Below, piece by piece: positions 33,161-41,858 of a stretch of 64,000 bases of DNA. Location: contig DASPRQ010000012.1 of assembly GCA_035624355.1 (NCBI GenBank), positions 46,782-110,781 on the forward strand, in the 5' to 3' direction. The notes below the pieces were generated by a model. The model saw only the letters and a program-made list of their open reading frames with translations. It did no database searches and was not told the origin of the DNA. The translations under genes were made by a program, and so were the position numbers. This DNA is from Usitatibacter sp035624355 (GTDB taxonomy: Bacteria; Pseudomonadota; Gammaproteobacteria; Burkholderiales; Usitatibacteraceae). How positions within the stretch are numbered: the stretch's first letter is position 1; every line of letters begins with the position of its first letter.

Positions 33161-33994
33161 ATGCAACGTACCCTCAGGAACCTCGCCGTCGCCCTCGTGG
33201 CGGGCACGCTCGCCCTCGCGGCCGGAGCGCAGGAGAAGAACGCGAAGGCGGAAAAGCCCAAGGCGGCCTCCGCCGCGTCCAAGGTGATCGTGAACGGCGT
33301 CACCATTCCCGCCGAACGCTTCGTGGTCATGGGCAAGGACCTCGACGCCCAGGGCCATCCGCCGAGCGCCGAGCGCGACCAGGCGATCAAGGAGGAGCTG
33401 ATCAACCGCGAGATCCTCGCCCAGGCGGCGCGCAAGCGCGGGCTCGACAAGAATCCGGAGACCCAGGCGGAGATGGACATGGCCCGCCAGGCGGTGCTCC
33501 TGCGCGCGCTCTTCGCCGACGAGATCAAGGCGCATCCCATCAGCGACGCCGAGCTCCAGAAGCAGTACGAGCAGTTCAAGGACTCCATGGGGACGAAGGA
33601 ATACAAGGTGAGCCACATCCTCGTCGACAAGGAGGACGAGGCGAAGGCGATCATCGACCAGCTCAACCACGGCGCCGACTTCGCCAAGCTCGCCAAGGAG
33701 AAGTCCAAGGACCCGGGCTCGAAGGACAACGGCGGCGACCTCGACTGGGGCCCCGCGAACCGCTACGTGAAGCCGTTCGCCGACGCGGTGATGTCGCAGC
33801 CCAAGGGAACGATCTCGCAGAAGCCGGTGAAGACGGACTTCGGCTACCACATCATCCGCGTGGATGACGTGCGTCCCCTCAAGGTGCCGGCCTTCGACGA
33901 CATGAAGGTGCAGTTCCGCCAGCGCGCCCAGCAGCAGCAGATCCAGAAGCTGGTGATGGAGCTGCGCCAGAAGGCGAAGGTCGAGGAGCGGTAG
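33161..33994 (+). CDS. Periplasmic parvulin-type peptidyl-prolyl isomerase
   Basis: A folding factor of 277 residues with a cleavable signal (LRNLAVALVAGTLALAAGAQ). It has a Lys/Ala linker, a helical chaperone region (residues about 45-145), and a parvulin domain (about 148-240: YKVSHILVDKEDEAKAII, SKDPGSKDNGGDLDWG, GYHIIRVDD). Identity to PpiC/PrsA/SurA-like proteins is clear, but the exact type is not. The leader has AAAGGAAA about 7-14 nt before the ATG at 33161, one of the few strong ribosome sites here. A perfect 8-bp hairpin follows its stop. Confidence 0.93.
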   Translation: MQRTLRNLAVALVAGTLALAAGAQEKNAKAEKPKAASAASKVIVNGVTIPAERFVVMGKDLDAQGHPPSAERDQAIKEELINREILAQAARKRGLDKNPETQAEMDMARQAVLLRALFADEIKAHPISDAELQKQYEQFKDSMGTKEYKVSHILVDKEDEAKAIIDQLNHGADFAKLAKEKSKDPGSKDNGGDLDWGPANRYVKPFADAVMSQPKGTISQKPVKTDFGYHIIRVDDVRPLKVPAFDDMKVQFRQRAQQQQIQKLVMELRQKAKVEER

Positions 33995-34001
33995 CCCTCG
34001 C

Positions 34002-34031
34002 GGAGGGCGGCCGCGGTCGCCCTCCTTCCTT
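34002..34031 (+). terminator. Likely intrinsic terminator after ppiC
   Basis: GGAGGGCG (34002-34009) pairs perfectly with CGCCCTCC (34018-34025) around an 8-base loop, followed by TTCCTTCC. The T-tract is weak, but position right after the ppiC stop (33994) and before the next unit supports the call. Confidence 0.6.
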
Positions 34032-34091
34032 CCCGGCGGCCGGCGCCCGCGCGCGCCCGCGCCGACCCGTTTCGCCGCCGGCGCCGTTGTA

Positions 34092-34097
34092 TACACT
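34092..34097 (+). promoter_or_regulatory. Putative -10 box of a leaderless promoter (sigma factor gene)
   Basis: TACACT followed by six bases and the ATG at 34104. The overlapping TATACA at 34090 is an alternative with an eight-base gap. Confidence 0.45.
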
Positions 34098-34103
34098 GCG
34101 GGG

Positions 34104-34655
34104 ATGCCGGTTTCCGACGAACAGCTCATGCTCGCCTACGCCGGCGGCGACCCCGCGGCGTTCGAATCGCTCTACGGCCGCCACAAGGGCGCGCTCTTCC
34201 GCTTCGTCGCCCGCTCGGTGAAGGCCCGCGCGGAGGCCGAGGAACTCTTCCAGGAGATATGGATGCGCGTCATCGAATCGCGGGCGCGCTACCGGCCCCA
34301 GGCGAAATTCGGGACCTGGCTCTACACGATCGCGCACCACCGCCTGATCGACCACTGGCGCGCGAAGGGCCTCGCCGTCGTCTCGCTCGACGACGAGGAC
34401 TGCGCCGTGCCCGAGGCGGCCGCGGCCCCGGACGCGGAGCCGCACCGCGCGGCCGAGGCGCGCGAGACCCTCGGGCGGCTCGCCGGGGCTTTCGAGGCGC
34501 TTCCGCTCGCCCAGCGCGAGGCGCTCCTGCTGCACCTCGAGGGCGGGCTCACCGTGCCGGAGATCGCGGAAGCGACCGGGGCGAACGAGGAGGCGGCCAA
34601 GAGCCGGCTGCGCTACGCGATGGGCCGCCTGCGCGAGGCGATCGCCGATGAGTGA
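34104..34655 (+). CDS. ECF-family RNA polymerase sigma factor
   Basis: A 183-residue sigma-70 family factor with only regions 2 and 4. Region 2 has FESLYGRHKGALFRFVARSV and EELFQEIWMRVIESRARYRP with the -10 recognition helix FGTWLYTIAHHRLIDHWR. Region 4 has LPLAQREALLLHLEGGLTVPEIAE and the recognition helix NEEAAKSRLRYAMGRLRE. The linker is rich in acidic residues and Ala. Its stop lies inside the next gene (8-nt overlap), which is a probable membrane anti-sigma factor. I see no second promoter of the same type to name as its target. Confidence 0.92.
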   Translation: MPVSDEQLMLAYAGGDPAAFESLYGRHKGALFRFVARSVKARAEAEELFQEIWMRVIESRARYRPQAKFGTWLYTIAHHRLIDHWRAKGLAVVSLDDEDCAVPEAAAAPDAEPHRAAEARETLGRLAGAFEALPLAQREALLLHLEGGLTVPEIAEATGANEEAAKSRLRYAMGRLREAIADE

Positions 34656-35424
34656 CCCGAACGACCCGCTGGTGCGCCGCTACCGCGAGCTTTCCCGCGA
34701 GGAGCCGCCCGCAGCGCTCGACGACGCCATCCTCGCGGCCTCGCGCCGCGCGGTGCGCCGCCGCCCGCTCGCCCAGCGCTGGGCGATCCCGGCCTCGATC
34801 GCCGCCGCCCTCGTCCTCACGATCGGCGTGTCGCTGCAGATGCGGAAGCAGGAGCCGGGCATCGAGACTTCGGCGCCGTCCCCGGCCGGCGCCCGGGTCG
34901 CGCCCGAGGCGAACGCGCCCGCTCGCCCAATGGAGCGAGCCGCGCCTGCCGCGAGCGTGCCCGCTCCCGCCGCGAACGTGGCCGCCCCCGCGACGCAGCG
35001 AGCTGCGCCGCCCGCGAGCGTGCCGGCGCCTGCCGCGCGGGAAGCGGCGCCCCGAGCGAACGAAGCCGCCCCGCCGGGAATCGAGGCCGCGCGCAAGCCG
35101 AGCGCCGAGTCCGCGGCGGCGCGCGCGAAGGCCGCGGCACCGCAAGCGCCCGCTGCGGCCGCGGCCCCCGCTCCGGCGCCGCCCGCGGCGCAGGCCTTCT
35201 CGGCCGACGAGGCGAAGGCCGCGTCGGGCGCTCCCGCCGCCCTCGGCCGCGTCGCGAAGGAGGCGGCGCCCGATCCGGCGGCGCGCCTCGAGCGCATCGC
35301 GCGCCTGCGCGAGGAAGGTCGCGCGCGCGAGGCCGACGAGGCGCTCGCGCAGTTCCGGCGCGACTTCCCCGGCTACCGCATTCCCGACGCGACCTGGGAG
35401 CGCGTGAAGCCGCGCCAGCCGTGA
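34648..35424 (+). CDS. Probable membrane anti-sigma factor with Ala/Pro-rich linker
   Basis: A 258-residue protein translationally coupled to the sigma gene. Residues 1-45 are a cytosolic helical segment (DPLVRRYRELSREEPPAALDDAILAA) that could bind the sigma factor. A single membrane helix follows at about 47-66 (AIPASIAAALVLTIGVSLQM). Then comes about 110 residues almost entirely Ala, Pro, Val and Arg, with two copies of a RAAPxASVPAPAA unit. A folded C-terminal piece (RLERIARLREEGRAREADEAL...FRRDFPGYRIPD) looks like one tetratricopeptide hairpin. It lacks the zinc motif HxxxCxxC of ZAS anti-sigmas. The anti-sigma role is inferred from position and topology. Confidence 0.65.
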   Translation: MSDPNDPLVRRYRELSREEPPAALDDAILAASRRAVRRRPLAQRWAIPASIAAALVLTIGVSLQMRKQEPGIETSAPSPAGARVAPEANAPARPMERAAPAASVPAPAANVAAPATQRAAPPASVPAPAAREAAPRANEAAPPGIEAARKPSAESAAARAKAAAPQAPAAAAAPAPAPPAAQAFSADEAKAASGAPAALGRVAKEAAPDPAARLERIARLREEGRAREADEALAQFRRDFPGYRIPDATWERVKPRQP

Positions 35425-35443
35425 AGGTCCCGGAACGCGCCGC

Positions 35444-38400
35444 TCAGCCTACCCAGGCGCGGGCGTTGCGGAACATGCGCATCCACGGCGAATCCTCGCC
35501 CCACTCGCGCGGGTGCCACGACAGCAGCACCGAGCGGAACACGCGCTCCGGATGCGGCATGAGGATCGTGAAGCGCCCGTCGGGCGTGGTGAGCGCGGTG
35601 ATGCCGTCGGGCGAGCCGTTGGGGTTGTACGGATACGCCTCGGTCGCCCTGCCGCGGTTGTCCACGTAGCGCATCGCGACGAGGTACCGGCACGCCTCCA
35701 TCGCGTGCGGGTCGCGGAAGATCGCGCGCCCCTCGCCGTGGGCCGTCGCGATCGGGATGCGGCTTCCCTCCATGCCGGCGAGCAGGATCGAGGGCGAAGG
35801 CTGCACGGCGACGAGCGCGAGCCGCGCCTCGTACTGCTCGGAGAGGTTGCGCTCGAAGTGCGGCCAGCTCCCGGCCCCGGGGATGATGTCCTTCAGGTTC
35901 GACATCATCTGGCAGCCGTTGCAGGCGCCCAGCGCGAACGAGTCGGGACGGTCGAAGAAGGTCTCGAACTCCTCGCGCGCGCGCGCGTTGAAGAGGATCG
36001 ACTTCGCCCATCCCTCGCCCGCCCCGAGCACGTCGCCGTAGCTGAAGCCGCCGCAGGCGGCGAAGCCCTTGAAGTCCGCGAGCGTGGCGCGCCCCGCGAT
36101 GAGGTCGCTCATGTGCACGTCGACCGCCATGAAGCCGGCGCGGTCGAACGCGGCCGCCATCTCCGACTGGCCGTTCACGCCCTGCTCGCGCAGGATCGCC
36201 ACCATCGGGCGCGTGCCGCGCGCGACGTACGGGGCGGCGATATCCTCGGCCGGATCGAAGGAGAGGTGCGCGTTCAGGCCCGGATCGCCCTCGTCGAGGA
36301 GGCGGTCGTGCTCCTCGCCCGCGCACAGCGGGTTGTCGCGCAGGCGCTGGATGCGGTGCGTGACCGAGGACCACGCGCGGTGCAGCTCCGAGCGCCGGCG
36401 CCGAAGCACGGGCTTCGCGTTCACGACCACGCGGATCTCGCCCTCGTCGTTCGGGTGCCCGATCGCGTGCGCGAGCTCCGAGAGGCCCGCCTCGCGCAGC
36501 TCGCCCATCACGGCGTCGCGATCAACGCGGCGCACCTGAAGCACGGCGCCGAGCTCCTCGTTGAAGAGGACCGCGAGGATGCGCTCGTGGAGGTCGCCCG
36601 CCAGCGCGCCGGGCTTCCGCTCGTGCCCCTCGACGTCGAGCCGGCGCGGATCGTGGCAAAGCGCGTCGAGATTGAGCGTGACGCCCGCGCGCCCCGCGAA
36701 CGCCATCTCGCAGACGGTGGCGAAGAGGCCCCCGTCGGAGCGGTCGTGGTAGGCGAGCAGCCGGTCCGCGGCCTCGAGCCGGCGGATGGCGCCGAAGAAG
36801 GCGCGCAGCCGCGCCGGGTCGTCGCAGTCCGGCGCCTCCCCTCCCACCTGCGAATGCACCTGCGCGAGCGCCGAGCCGCCGAGGCGGTTGCGGCCCGCCC
36901 CGAGGTCCACGAGCACGAGCTCGGTCTCGCCCGCGTCGGTGCGCAGCTGCGGGGTGAGCGTGCGGCGCGCGTCGGTCACCGGGGCGAAGGCCGAGACGAC
37001 GAGCGAGAGCGGCGCCGTCACCGCCTTGTCCTCGCCCGTGCGCGCGTCGCGCCACGTCGTGCGCATCGACATCGAGTCCTTGCCGACGGGGATCGAGAGG
37101 CCGAGCGCGGGGCAGAACTCGAGCCCCACCGCCCGCACGGTGTCGAAGAGCGCGGCGTCCTCTCCCGGATGGCCCGCCGCGCACATCCAGTTCGCCGAGA
37201 GCTTCACGTCGCCGAGGTGCTCGACCGCGGCGGCCGCGATGTTGGTGATCGCCTCGCCGACCGCCATGCGGCCCGACGCGGGGCCGTCGATGAGCGCGAG
37301 CGGCGTGCGCTCGCCGATCGCCATCGCCTCGCCGCGGAAGGTGCGGTAGCCCAGGGTCGTCACGGCGCAGTCGGCCACCGGCACCTGCCAGGGCCCCACC
37401 ATCTGGTCGCGCGCCGTGAGGCCGCCCACGGTGCGGTCGCCGATCGTGACGAGGAAGGTCTTGTCGCCCACCGCGGGCAGGCGCAGCACGCGCTCGGCGG
37501 CTTCCTCCAGGCTCATCGCCGCGAGATCGAGCGGCGGGAGCTTCCGGCGCAGGCGCTTCGCGTCGCGGTGCATGCGCGGCGGCTTGCCGAGGAGCACCTC
37601 GAGCGGCATGTCGACGGGATAGTTGTGGAACAGCGGATCCTCGACGACGAGCACTCCGCCGCCGCGCGCCTCCCCGAGCACCGCGAACGGGCAGCGCTCG
37701 CGCTCGCACAGGCGCCGGAAATCGGCGAGGCGCGCGCGCTCGATCGCGAGCACGTAGCGCTCCTGCGCCTCGTTCGACCAGATCTGCATCGGCGTCATGC
37801 CCGGCTCCTCGCTGGGCACCTTGCGCAGGTCGAGGATCGCCCCGACGCCGCCGGAGTGCGCGAGCTCGGGCATCGCATTCGAAAGCCCTCCCGCGCCCAC
37901 GTCGTGGATCGAGAGGATCGGATTGCGCTCGCCCATCTGCCAGCAGGCGTCGATCACCTCCTGGCAGCGGCGCTGCATCTCGGCGTTCGCCCGCTGCACC
38001 GAGTCGAAGTCGAGCGACTCGACGTTGGATCCCGAGGCCATGGAGGAGGCCGCGCCCCCGCCGAGCCCGATGAGGAAGCCGGGGCCGCCGAGCTGGATGA
38101 AGAGCGCGCCCGGCGCGAGCGGCTTCTTCTGCGTGTGCTCCGAGGCGATGTTGCCGATGCCGCCCGCGAGCATGATGGGCTTGTGGTAGCCGCGCACCTC
38201 GCCGTCGACCGCCTGCTCGTAGCTGCGGAAATATCCGGCGAGGTTGGGCCGGCCGAACTCGTTGTTGAACGCCGCGCCGCCGAGCGGGCCGTCGATCATG
38301 ATCGCGAGCGCCGAGGCGATGCGCCCCGGCCGCCCGTAGCGCGCCTCCCAGGGCTCGATCGCTCCCGGAATCTCCAGGTTCGACACCGAGAAGCCCGTGA

Positions 38401-39424
38401 GCCCCGCCTTGGGCTTGGCACCCCGGCCCGTGGCGCCCTCGTCGCGGATCTCGCCGCCGGCGCCCGTCGCCGCGCCCGGATGGGGCGCGATCGCCGTCGG
38501 GTGGTTGTGCGTCTCGACCTTCATGAGGATGTGGGTCGCGTCGAGGCGGTAGGACCACGCCCCCGAGCCGTCGGGAAAGAAGCGCTCGATCTCCGCGCCT
38601 TTCATCACGGCGGCGTTGTCCGAGTAGGCGACGATCGTCCCGCGCGGGCTCTGCCGGTGCGTGTTGCGGATCATCGCGAAGAGGGACTCGGTCTGTACCT
38701 CGCCGTCCACCGTCCACGACGCGTTGAAGATCTTGTGGCGGCAATGCTCCGAGTTCGCCTGGGCGAACATCATGAGCTCGACGTCCGTGGGATTGCGGCC
38801 GAGCTTCGCGAACGCCTCCAGGAGGTAGTCGATCTCGTCGGGCGCGAGCGCGAGGCCGAGCGCCGCATTCGCCCGCTCGAGCGCGCCGCGGCCCGCGCCC
38901 CGCACGTCGATCGTCTCGAGCGGGCGCGGCGTGGCGTGGTGGAAGAGCGCGCCCGCCTCCTCGTAGCTCGCCACGACGCATTCGGTCATGCGGTCGTGGA
39001 TCGCGGCCCCGAGCGCGGCGCGCGACCGCTCGCTGAGCGGCGCGCCGTCGCGGGTCGCGACGAAATGCGCGACACCCCGCTCGATGCGCTCGACCTTCGC
39101 GAGCCCGCAGTTGCGCGCGATGTCCGTGGCCTTCGAGGACCACGGCGATTCCGTGCCGAAGCGGGGAATCGCGAGGAGGAGCTCGCCCCGCGGCTCGCCG
39201 CGCGCGGGCGGGCCGTAGGTGAGCAGCCGCTCGAGGACCTTCGTCTCGTCGGCCGGGAGCGGCGCCGAGACGGCGGCGAAGTGGACGAAGCGCGCCTCCA
39301 GGCCGATGGCCTCGGCGAGGGCCCGGGGAAGGGAGGCGAGGAGCTTGTCGACGCGGAAGGGGGAAAGCGCGACCGCGCCCGGCAGCGTAAGCACCAGCTG
39401 CGGCGGCGCGCCTCGCGGATCCAT
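35444..39424 (-). CDS. purL: Phosphoribosylformylglycinamidine synthase PurL (large type)
   Basis: Converts FGAR to FGAM in purine synthesis with glutamine and ATP. The 1326-residue single-chain form has the N-terminal PurS-like domain, two AIR-synthase-like halves (SEHCRHKIFN, and GATGAGGEIRDEGATG with the ATP site), and a class I glutaminase at the C-terminus with nucleophile Cys in GACNGCQMMSNL and His/Glu in PHPERVFR. The ATG at 39424 follows a TATAAT box by 6 nt; a longer open frame upstream (to 39661) is rejected since it has no homology and overlaps the divergent gene. It is convergent with the anti-sigma gene. Confidence 0.96.
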   Translation of the reverse strand: MDPRGAPPQLVLTLPGAVALSPFRVDKLLASLPRALAEAIGLEARFVHFAAVSAPLPADETKVLERLLTYGPPARGEPRGELLLAIPRFGTESPWSSKATDIARNCGLAKVERIERGVAHFVATRDGAPLSERSRAALGAAIHDRMTECVVASYEEAGALFHHATPRPLETIDVRGAGRGALERANAALGLALAPDEIDYLLEAFAKLGRNPTDVELMMFAQANSEHCRHKIFNASWTVDGEVQTESLFAMIRNTHRQSPRGTIVAYSDNAAVMKGAEIERFFPDGSGAWSYRLDATHILMKVETHNHPTAIAPHPGAATGAGGEIRDEGATGRGAKPKAGLTGFSVSNLEIPGAIEPWEARYGRPGRIASALAIMIDGPLGGAAFNNEFGRPNLAGYFRSYEQAVDGEVRGYHKPIMLAGGIGNIASEHTQKKPLAPGALFIQLGGPGFLIGLGGGAASSMASGSNVESLDFDSVQRANAEMQRRCQEVIDACWQMGERNPILSIHDVGAGGLSNAMPELAHSGGVGAILDLRKVPSEEPGMTPMQIWSNEAQERYVLAIERARLADFRRLCERERCPFAVLGEARGGGVLVVEDPLFHNYPVDMPLEVLLGKPPRMHRDAKRLRRKLPPLDLAAMSLEEAAERVLRLPAVGDKTFLVTIGDRTVGGLTARDQMVGPWQVPVADCAVTTLGYRTFRGEAMAIGERTPLALIDGPASGRMAVGEAITNIAAAAVEHLGDVKLSANWMCAAGHPGEDAALFDTVRAVGLEFCPALGLSIPVGKDSMSMRTTWRDARTGEDKAVTAPLSLVVSAFAPVTDARRTLTPQLRTDAGETELVLVDLGAGRNRLGGSALAQVHSQVGGEAPDCDDPARLRAFFGAIRRLEAADRLLAYHDRSDGGLFATVCEMAFAGRAGVTLNLDALCHDPRRLDVEGHERKPGALAGDLHERILAVLFNEELGAVLQVRRVDRDAVMGELREAGLSELAHAIGHPNDEGEIRVVVNAKPVLRRRRSELHRAWSSVTHRIQRLRDNPLCAGEEHDRLLDEGDPGLNAHLSFDPAEDIAAPYVARGTRPMVAILREQGVNGQSEMAAAFDRAGFMAVDVHMSDLIAGRATLADFKGFAACGGFSYGDVLGAGEGWAKSILFNARAREEFETFFDRPDSFALGACNGCQMMSNLKDIIPGAGSWPHFERNLSEQYEARLALVAVQPSPSILLAGMEGSRIPIATAHGEGRAIFRDPHAMEACRYLVAMRYVDNRGRATEAYPYNPNGSPDGITALTTPDGRFTILMPHPERVFRSVLLSWHPREWGEDSPWMRMFRNARAWVG

Positions 39425-39430
39425 GGCGCA

Positions 39431-39436
39431 ATTATA
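39431..39436 (-). promoter_or_regulatory. Putative -10 box of a leaderless promoter (purL)
   Basis: Perfect TATAAT on the minus strand with six bases (TGCGCC) before the purL ATG at 39424. No PurR-like box or leader is present between it and the ATG. Confidence 0.55.
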
Positions 39437-39488
39437 CCGCGCCGCTTCCGGCCGTATGATTCGGGTCCCTGCCCTCGGAACGCACGCC

Positions 39489-40001
39489 ATGCGCACGGTT
39501 CTTCCACGTCTCGCGAACGCGCGCCTTCTCGCGGGGCTCGCGCTCGTCGCCGCCTCGCTCCTCGCCGCGACCCGAGCCGCCGCGGGGCCCGTGTATCCCG
39601 ACCCGTCCCGCGCCCGCGCCGACATCGCCGGGGCGCTCGAGCGCGCTTCCGCCGAAGGCAAGCGCGTGATCGTCGACTTCGGAGGCGACTGGTGCGGCGA
39701 CTGCAGGGTCCTCGACGCCTATTTCCACCGGCCCGAGAACGCGGCGCTCCTCGCCGCGGACTTCGTGCTGGTCCGCGTGAACGTGGGCAGCCGCGGCATC
39801 GACCGCAACATCGGGCTCGCGCGCGGCTACGGCATCCCGCTCGCGCGGGGCGTGCCGGCGCTCGCCGTGCTCGAAGCCGACGGGCGCGTCGTCTACAGCC
39901 AGGCGCACGGGGAGTTCGAGTCGATGCGCCGCATGGATCCCGCCTCGGTGAACGGGTTCCTGCGCCGCTGGGCGAAGCCGCGCCCGCCGCACGGCGGCTA
40001 G
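39489..40001 (+). CDS. Exported thioredoxin-like protein
   Basis: A 170-residue protein with a signal peptide (residues 1-31, LLAGLALVAASLLAATRAAA) and a thioredoxin fold. The active site is WCGDC near residue 72 (FGGDWCGDCRVLDAYF), instead of WCGPC, and the cis-Pro is in ARGVPALAVL. The Gly-Asp dipeptide points to the thioredoxin_7/DUF953-like group that works in periplasmic disulfide reduction or repair; substrate unknown. The start is the ATG at 39489 with a weak GGAA before it and TATGAT at 39455-39460 as a possible -10. It diverges from purL and ends 13 nt before the convergent potF. Confidence 0.85.
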   Translation: MRTVLPRLANARLLAGLALVAASLLAATRAAAGPVYPDPSRARADIAGALERASAEGKRVIVDFGGDWCGDCRVLDAYFHRPENAALLAADFVLVRVNVGSRGIDRNIGLARGYGIPLARGVPALAVLEADGRVVYSQAHGEFESMRRMDPASVNGFLRRWAKPRPPHGG

Positions 40002-40014
40002 CGGCGGCAGGCGC

Positions 40015-41082
40015 TCACCGGACCTTGATCTCCGTCCACATGCGCGAGAGCCTGCGCCGCATCGCGGCGTCGAAGTCGCGCACCATCTGCAGGCGCGCGA
40101 GGTCCGCGGGCGGCGGGAAGATGCCGGGCTCGGCGGCGATCTCCGGGCGGATGTAGGGCATCGCGGCCGCGTTCGTGTTGCCCGCGCCGATGAGGTTCGA
40201 CACGTCCGCGGCGTTCTTGCCCTCGAGCATGAAGTCGATGAAGCGGTGCGCGAGGTCGGGACGCGGTGCGGTCTTCGGGATCACGAAGTTGTCCACCGCG
40301 AGCACGGCGCCCTCCTTCGGGGTCGTGAAGCCGATGGTGAAGGGGCGGCGGGCGGCCTTCGCGTCCTCCCGCGCGCGGTACATATCGTTCGAATAGCCGT
40401 GCGCGACCCAGATGTTGCCGATCGCGAGGTCCTTGATGTAGGTGCTGTTGGAGAACGTCGCCCAGTAGGGCTTCGCGCGGATGACGAGGCGCTTGGCCTC
40501 CTCCCAGTGGGCGGGATCGCGGTCCTGGACGGCGTGGCCGAGGTAGATCATCGCCGCGCCGAGCAGCTCGTGCTGGCTGTTGAGCACCGTCACCCGGCCC
40601 ATGATGCGCTTCAGGTACCTCGGCTCGAAGATGAGCGCCCACGTGTCGGTCGGAAGCCCCAGGCTGCGCATCTTCTCCACGTTGTAGCCGATGAGCGTGA
40701 CCGTGCTCGCGTAGGGCACGGAGTAGCGGTTGCCGGGATCGTAGAAGGGATCGAGGAACTCGGGCTTCACGTTCGCGAGGTGGGGAAGCTCGGCCTTGTC
40801 GAGGGGGCGCAGCGCCCCGCGCCGGATCAGCGACTCGACGGCGTTGCCCGTCGGCACGATGAGGTCGTAGCCCACGGCGCCGGCCTCGAGCTTCGCGAGC
40901 ATCTCCTCGTTGTCGGAATAGTAGTCCTGCTGCACGCGGCATCGGCATTGCGCCTCGAAGCGCTCGAGCGTCTCGTCGCTCACGTAGTTGTTCCAGTTGT
41001 ACAGGTGCAGCACGTCCTCGGCGGGCGCGGGCGCGGCGAGCGCGAGCGCGGCGAGCGCGAGGAGGGGGGCGAGGCGCTTCAC
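40015..41082 (-). CDS. potF: Polyamine ABC transporter substrate-binding protein (PotF/PotD family)
   Basis: Periplasmic receptor for putrescine or spermidine. The 355-residue product has a signal peptide (KRLAPLLALAALALAAPAPA) and the family start VLHLYNWNNYVSDETLERFE. It continues with YDLIVPTGN, VPYASTVTLIGYN and the end IDFMLEGKNAADVSN. The Trp and acidic residues that bind the amine lie in WNNYV and elsewhere. The start is a GTG at 41082 overlapping the potI stop by 4 nt, so it is the last gene of a potGHIF operon on the minus strand. Confidence 0.93.
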   Translation of the reverse strand: MKRLAPLLALAALALAAPAPAEDVLHLYNWNNYVSDETLERFEAQCRCRVQQDYYSDNEEMLAKLEAGAVGYDLIVPTGNAVESLIRRGALRPLDKAELPHLANVKPEFLDPFYDPGNRYSVPYASTVTLIGYNVEKMRSLGLPTDTWALIFEPRYLKRIMGRVTVLNSQHELLGAAMIYLGHAVQDRDPAHWEEAKRLVIRAKPYWATFSNSTYIKDLAIGNIWVAHGYSNDMYRAREDAKAARRPFTIGFTTPKEGAVLAVDNFVIPKTAPRPDLAHRFIDFMLEGKNAADVSNLIGAGNTNAAAMPYIRPEIAAEPGIFPPPADLARLQMVRDFDAAMRRRLSRMWTEIKVR

Positions 41083-41858
41083 AAGCGGCGCAGTAGGTCG
41101 GGGGCGGCGCGCAGCGCCGCGAGCACCACGCCGAGGTTGAGCGCCATGAGCAGCGTCGAGACCGCGTTCACCTCGGGCGTCACGGCGACCTTGATCATCG
41201 AGTAGATCTGCAGCGGCAGCGTCTTCACGCCCACGCCCGCCACGAAGAAGGTGATCACGAAGTCGTCGATGGACAGCGTGAAGGCGAGGAGCAGCCCCGC
41301 GACGAGCGCCGGGGCGATGAGCGGGAGCATCACGCGGCCGAACGCCTTCCAGGGCGTGGCGCCCAGGTCGCGGGCCGCTTCGAGGAGCGCGGGGTCGAGC
41401 CCGGCGACCCGCACGCGCACGATGAGGGCCACGAAGCCGATGGAGAACGTCACGTGGGCCGCGAGGATGGAGAAGAAGCCGAGCGTGAGGTCGAGCACCT
41501 GCCGGAAGAAGAGGAGCAGCGACACGCCGAGCAGGATCTCGGGCATCGCCACCGGGGTCATCACGAGGGCCGGCAGCCACGGCATGCGCCAGCGCTGCAT
41601 CGCGATGCCCGCCATGGCGCCGAGGACCGTGGAGATCGCGGCCGAGGCGGTCGCGATCGCGAGCGAGTTGCCCGCCGCGCGCAGCATGTCCCCGTCGCGA
41701 AGGAGCTTGGCGTACCACGACGTCGTGAAGCCCACCCAGCCGGCGTTGAGCGCCGAGTCGTTGAAGGAGAAGATCACCACGACCGCGAGCGGCAGGTAGA
41801 GGAAGCCGTAGGCGGCGAGCGCCGCCGCCCAGAGCGCCGGCCCCGCCCGGGCGCTCAT
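41079..41858 (-). CDS. potI: Polyamine ABC transporter permease PotI/PotC family
   Basis: Inner-membrane permease subunit of 259 residues with six helices. The EAA loop that contacts the ATPase is LLEAARDLGATPWKAFGRVMLPLIAPAL. It begins with ALWAAALAAYGFLYLPLAVVVIFSFNDS, the typical second-permease start. The ATG at 41858 overlaps the potH stop by 4 nt, and its own stop overlaps the potF GTG. It pairs with PotH to form the transmembrane channel. Confidence 0.92.
   Translation of the reverse strand: MSARAGPALWAAALAAYGFLYLPLAVVVIFSFNDSALNAGWVGFTTSWYAKLLRDGDMLRAAGNSLAIATASAAISTVLGAMAGIAMQRWRMPWLPALVMTPVAMPEILLGVSLLLFFRQVLDLTLGFFSILAAHVTFSIGFVALIVRVRVAGLDPALLEAARDLGATPWKAFGRVMLPLIAPALVAGLLLAFTLSIDDFVITFFVAGVGVKTLPLQIYSMIKVAVTPEVNAVSTLLMALNLGVVLAALRAAPDLLRRL

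Noticed and set aside
39425..39661. N-terminal extension of PurL by 79 residues
   Set aside because: No family similarity, overlaps the divergent thioredoxin-like gene, and lies upstream of the TATAAT box 6 nt from the ATG at 39424.
35513..40156. A 1547-residue open frame opposite purL
   Set aside because: Composition is typical of an antisense GC-rich frame and it runs through two real genes on the other strand and one on its own in another frame.
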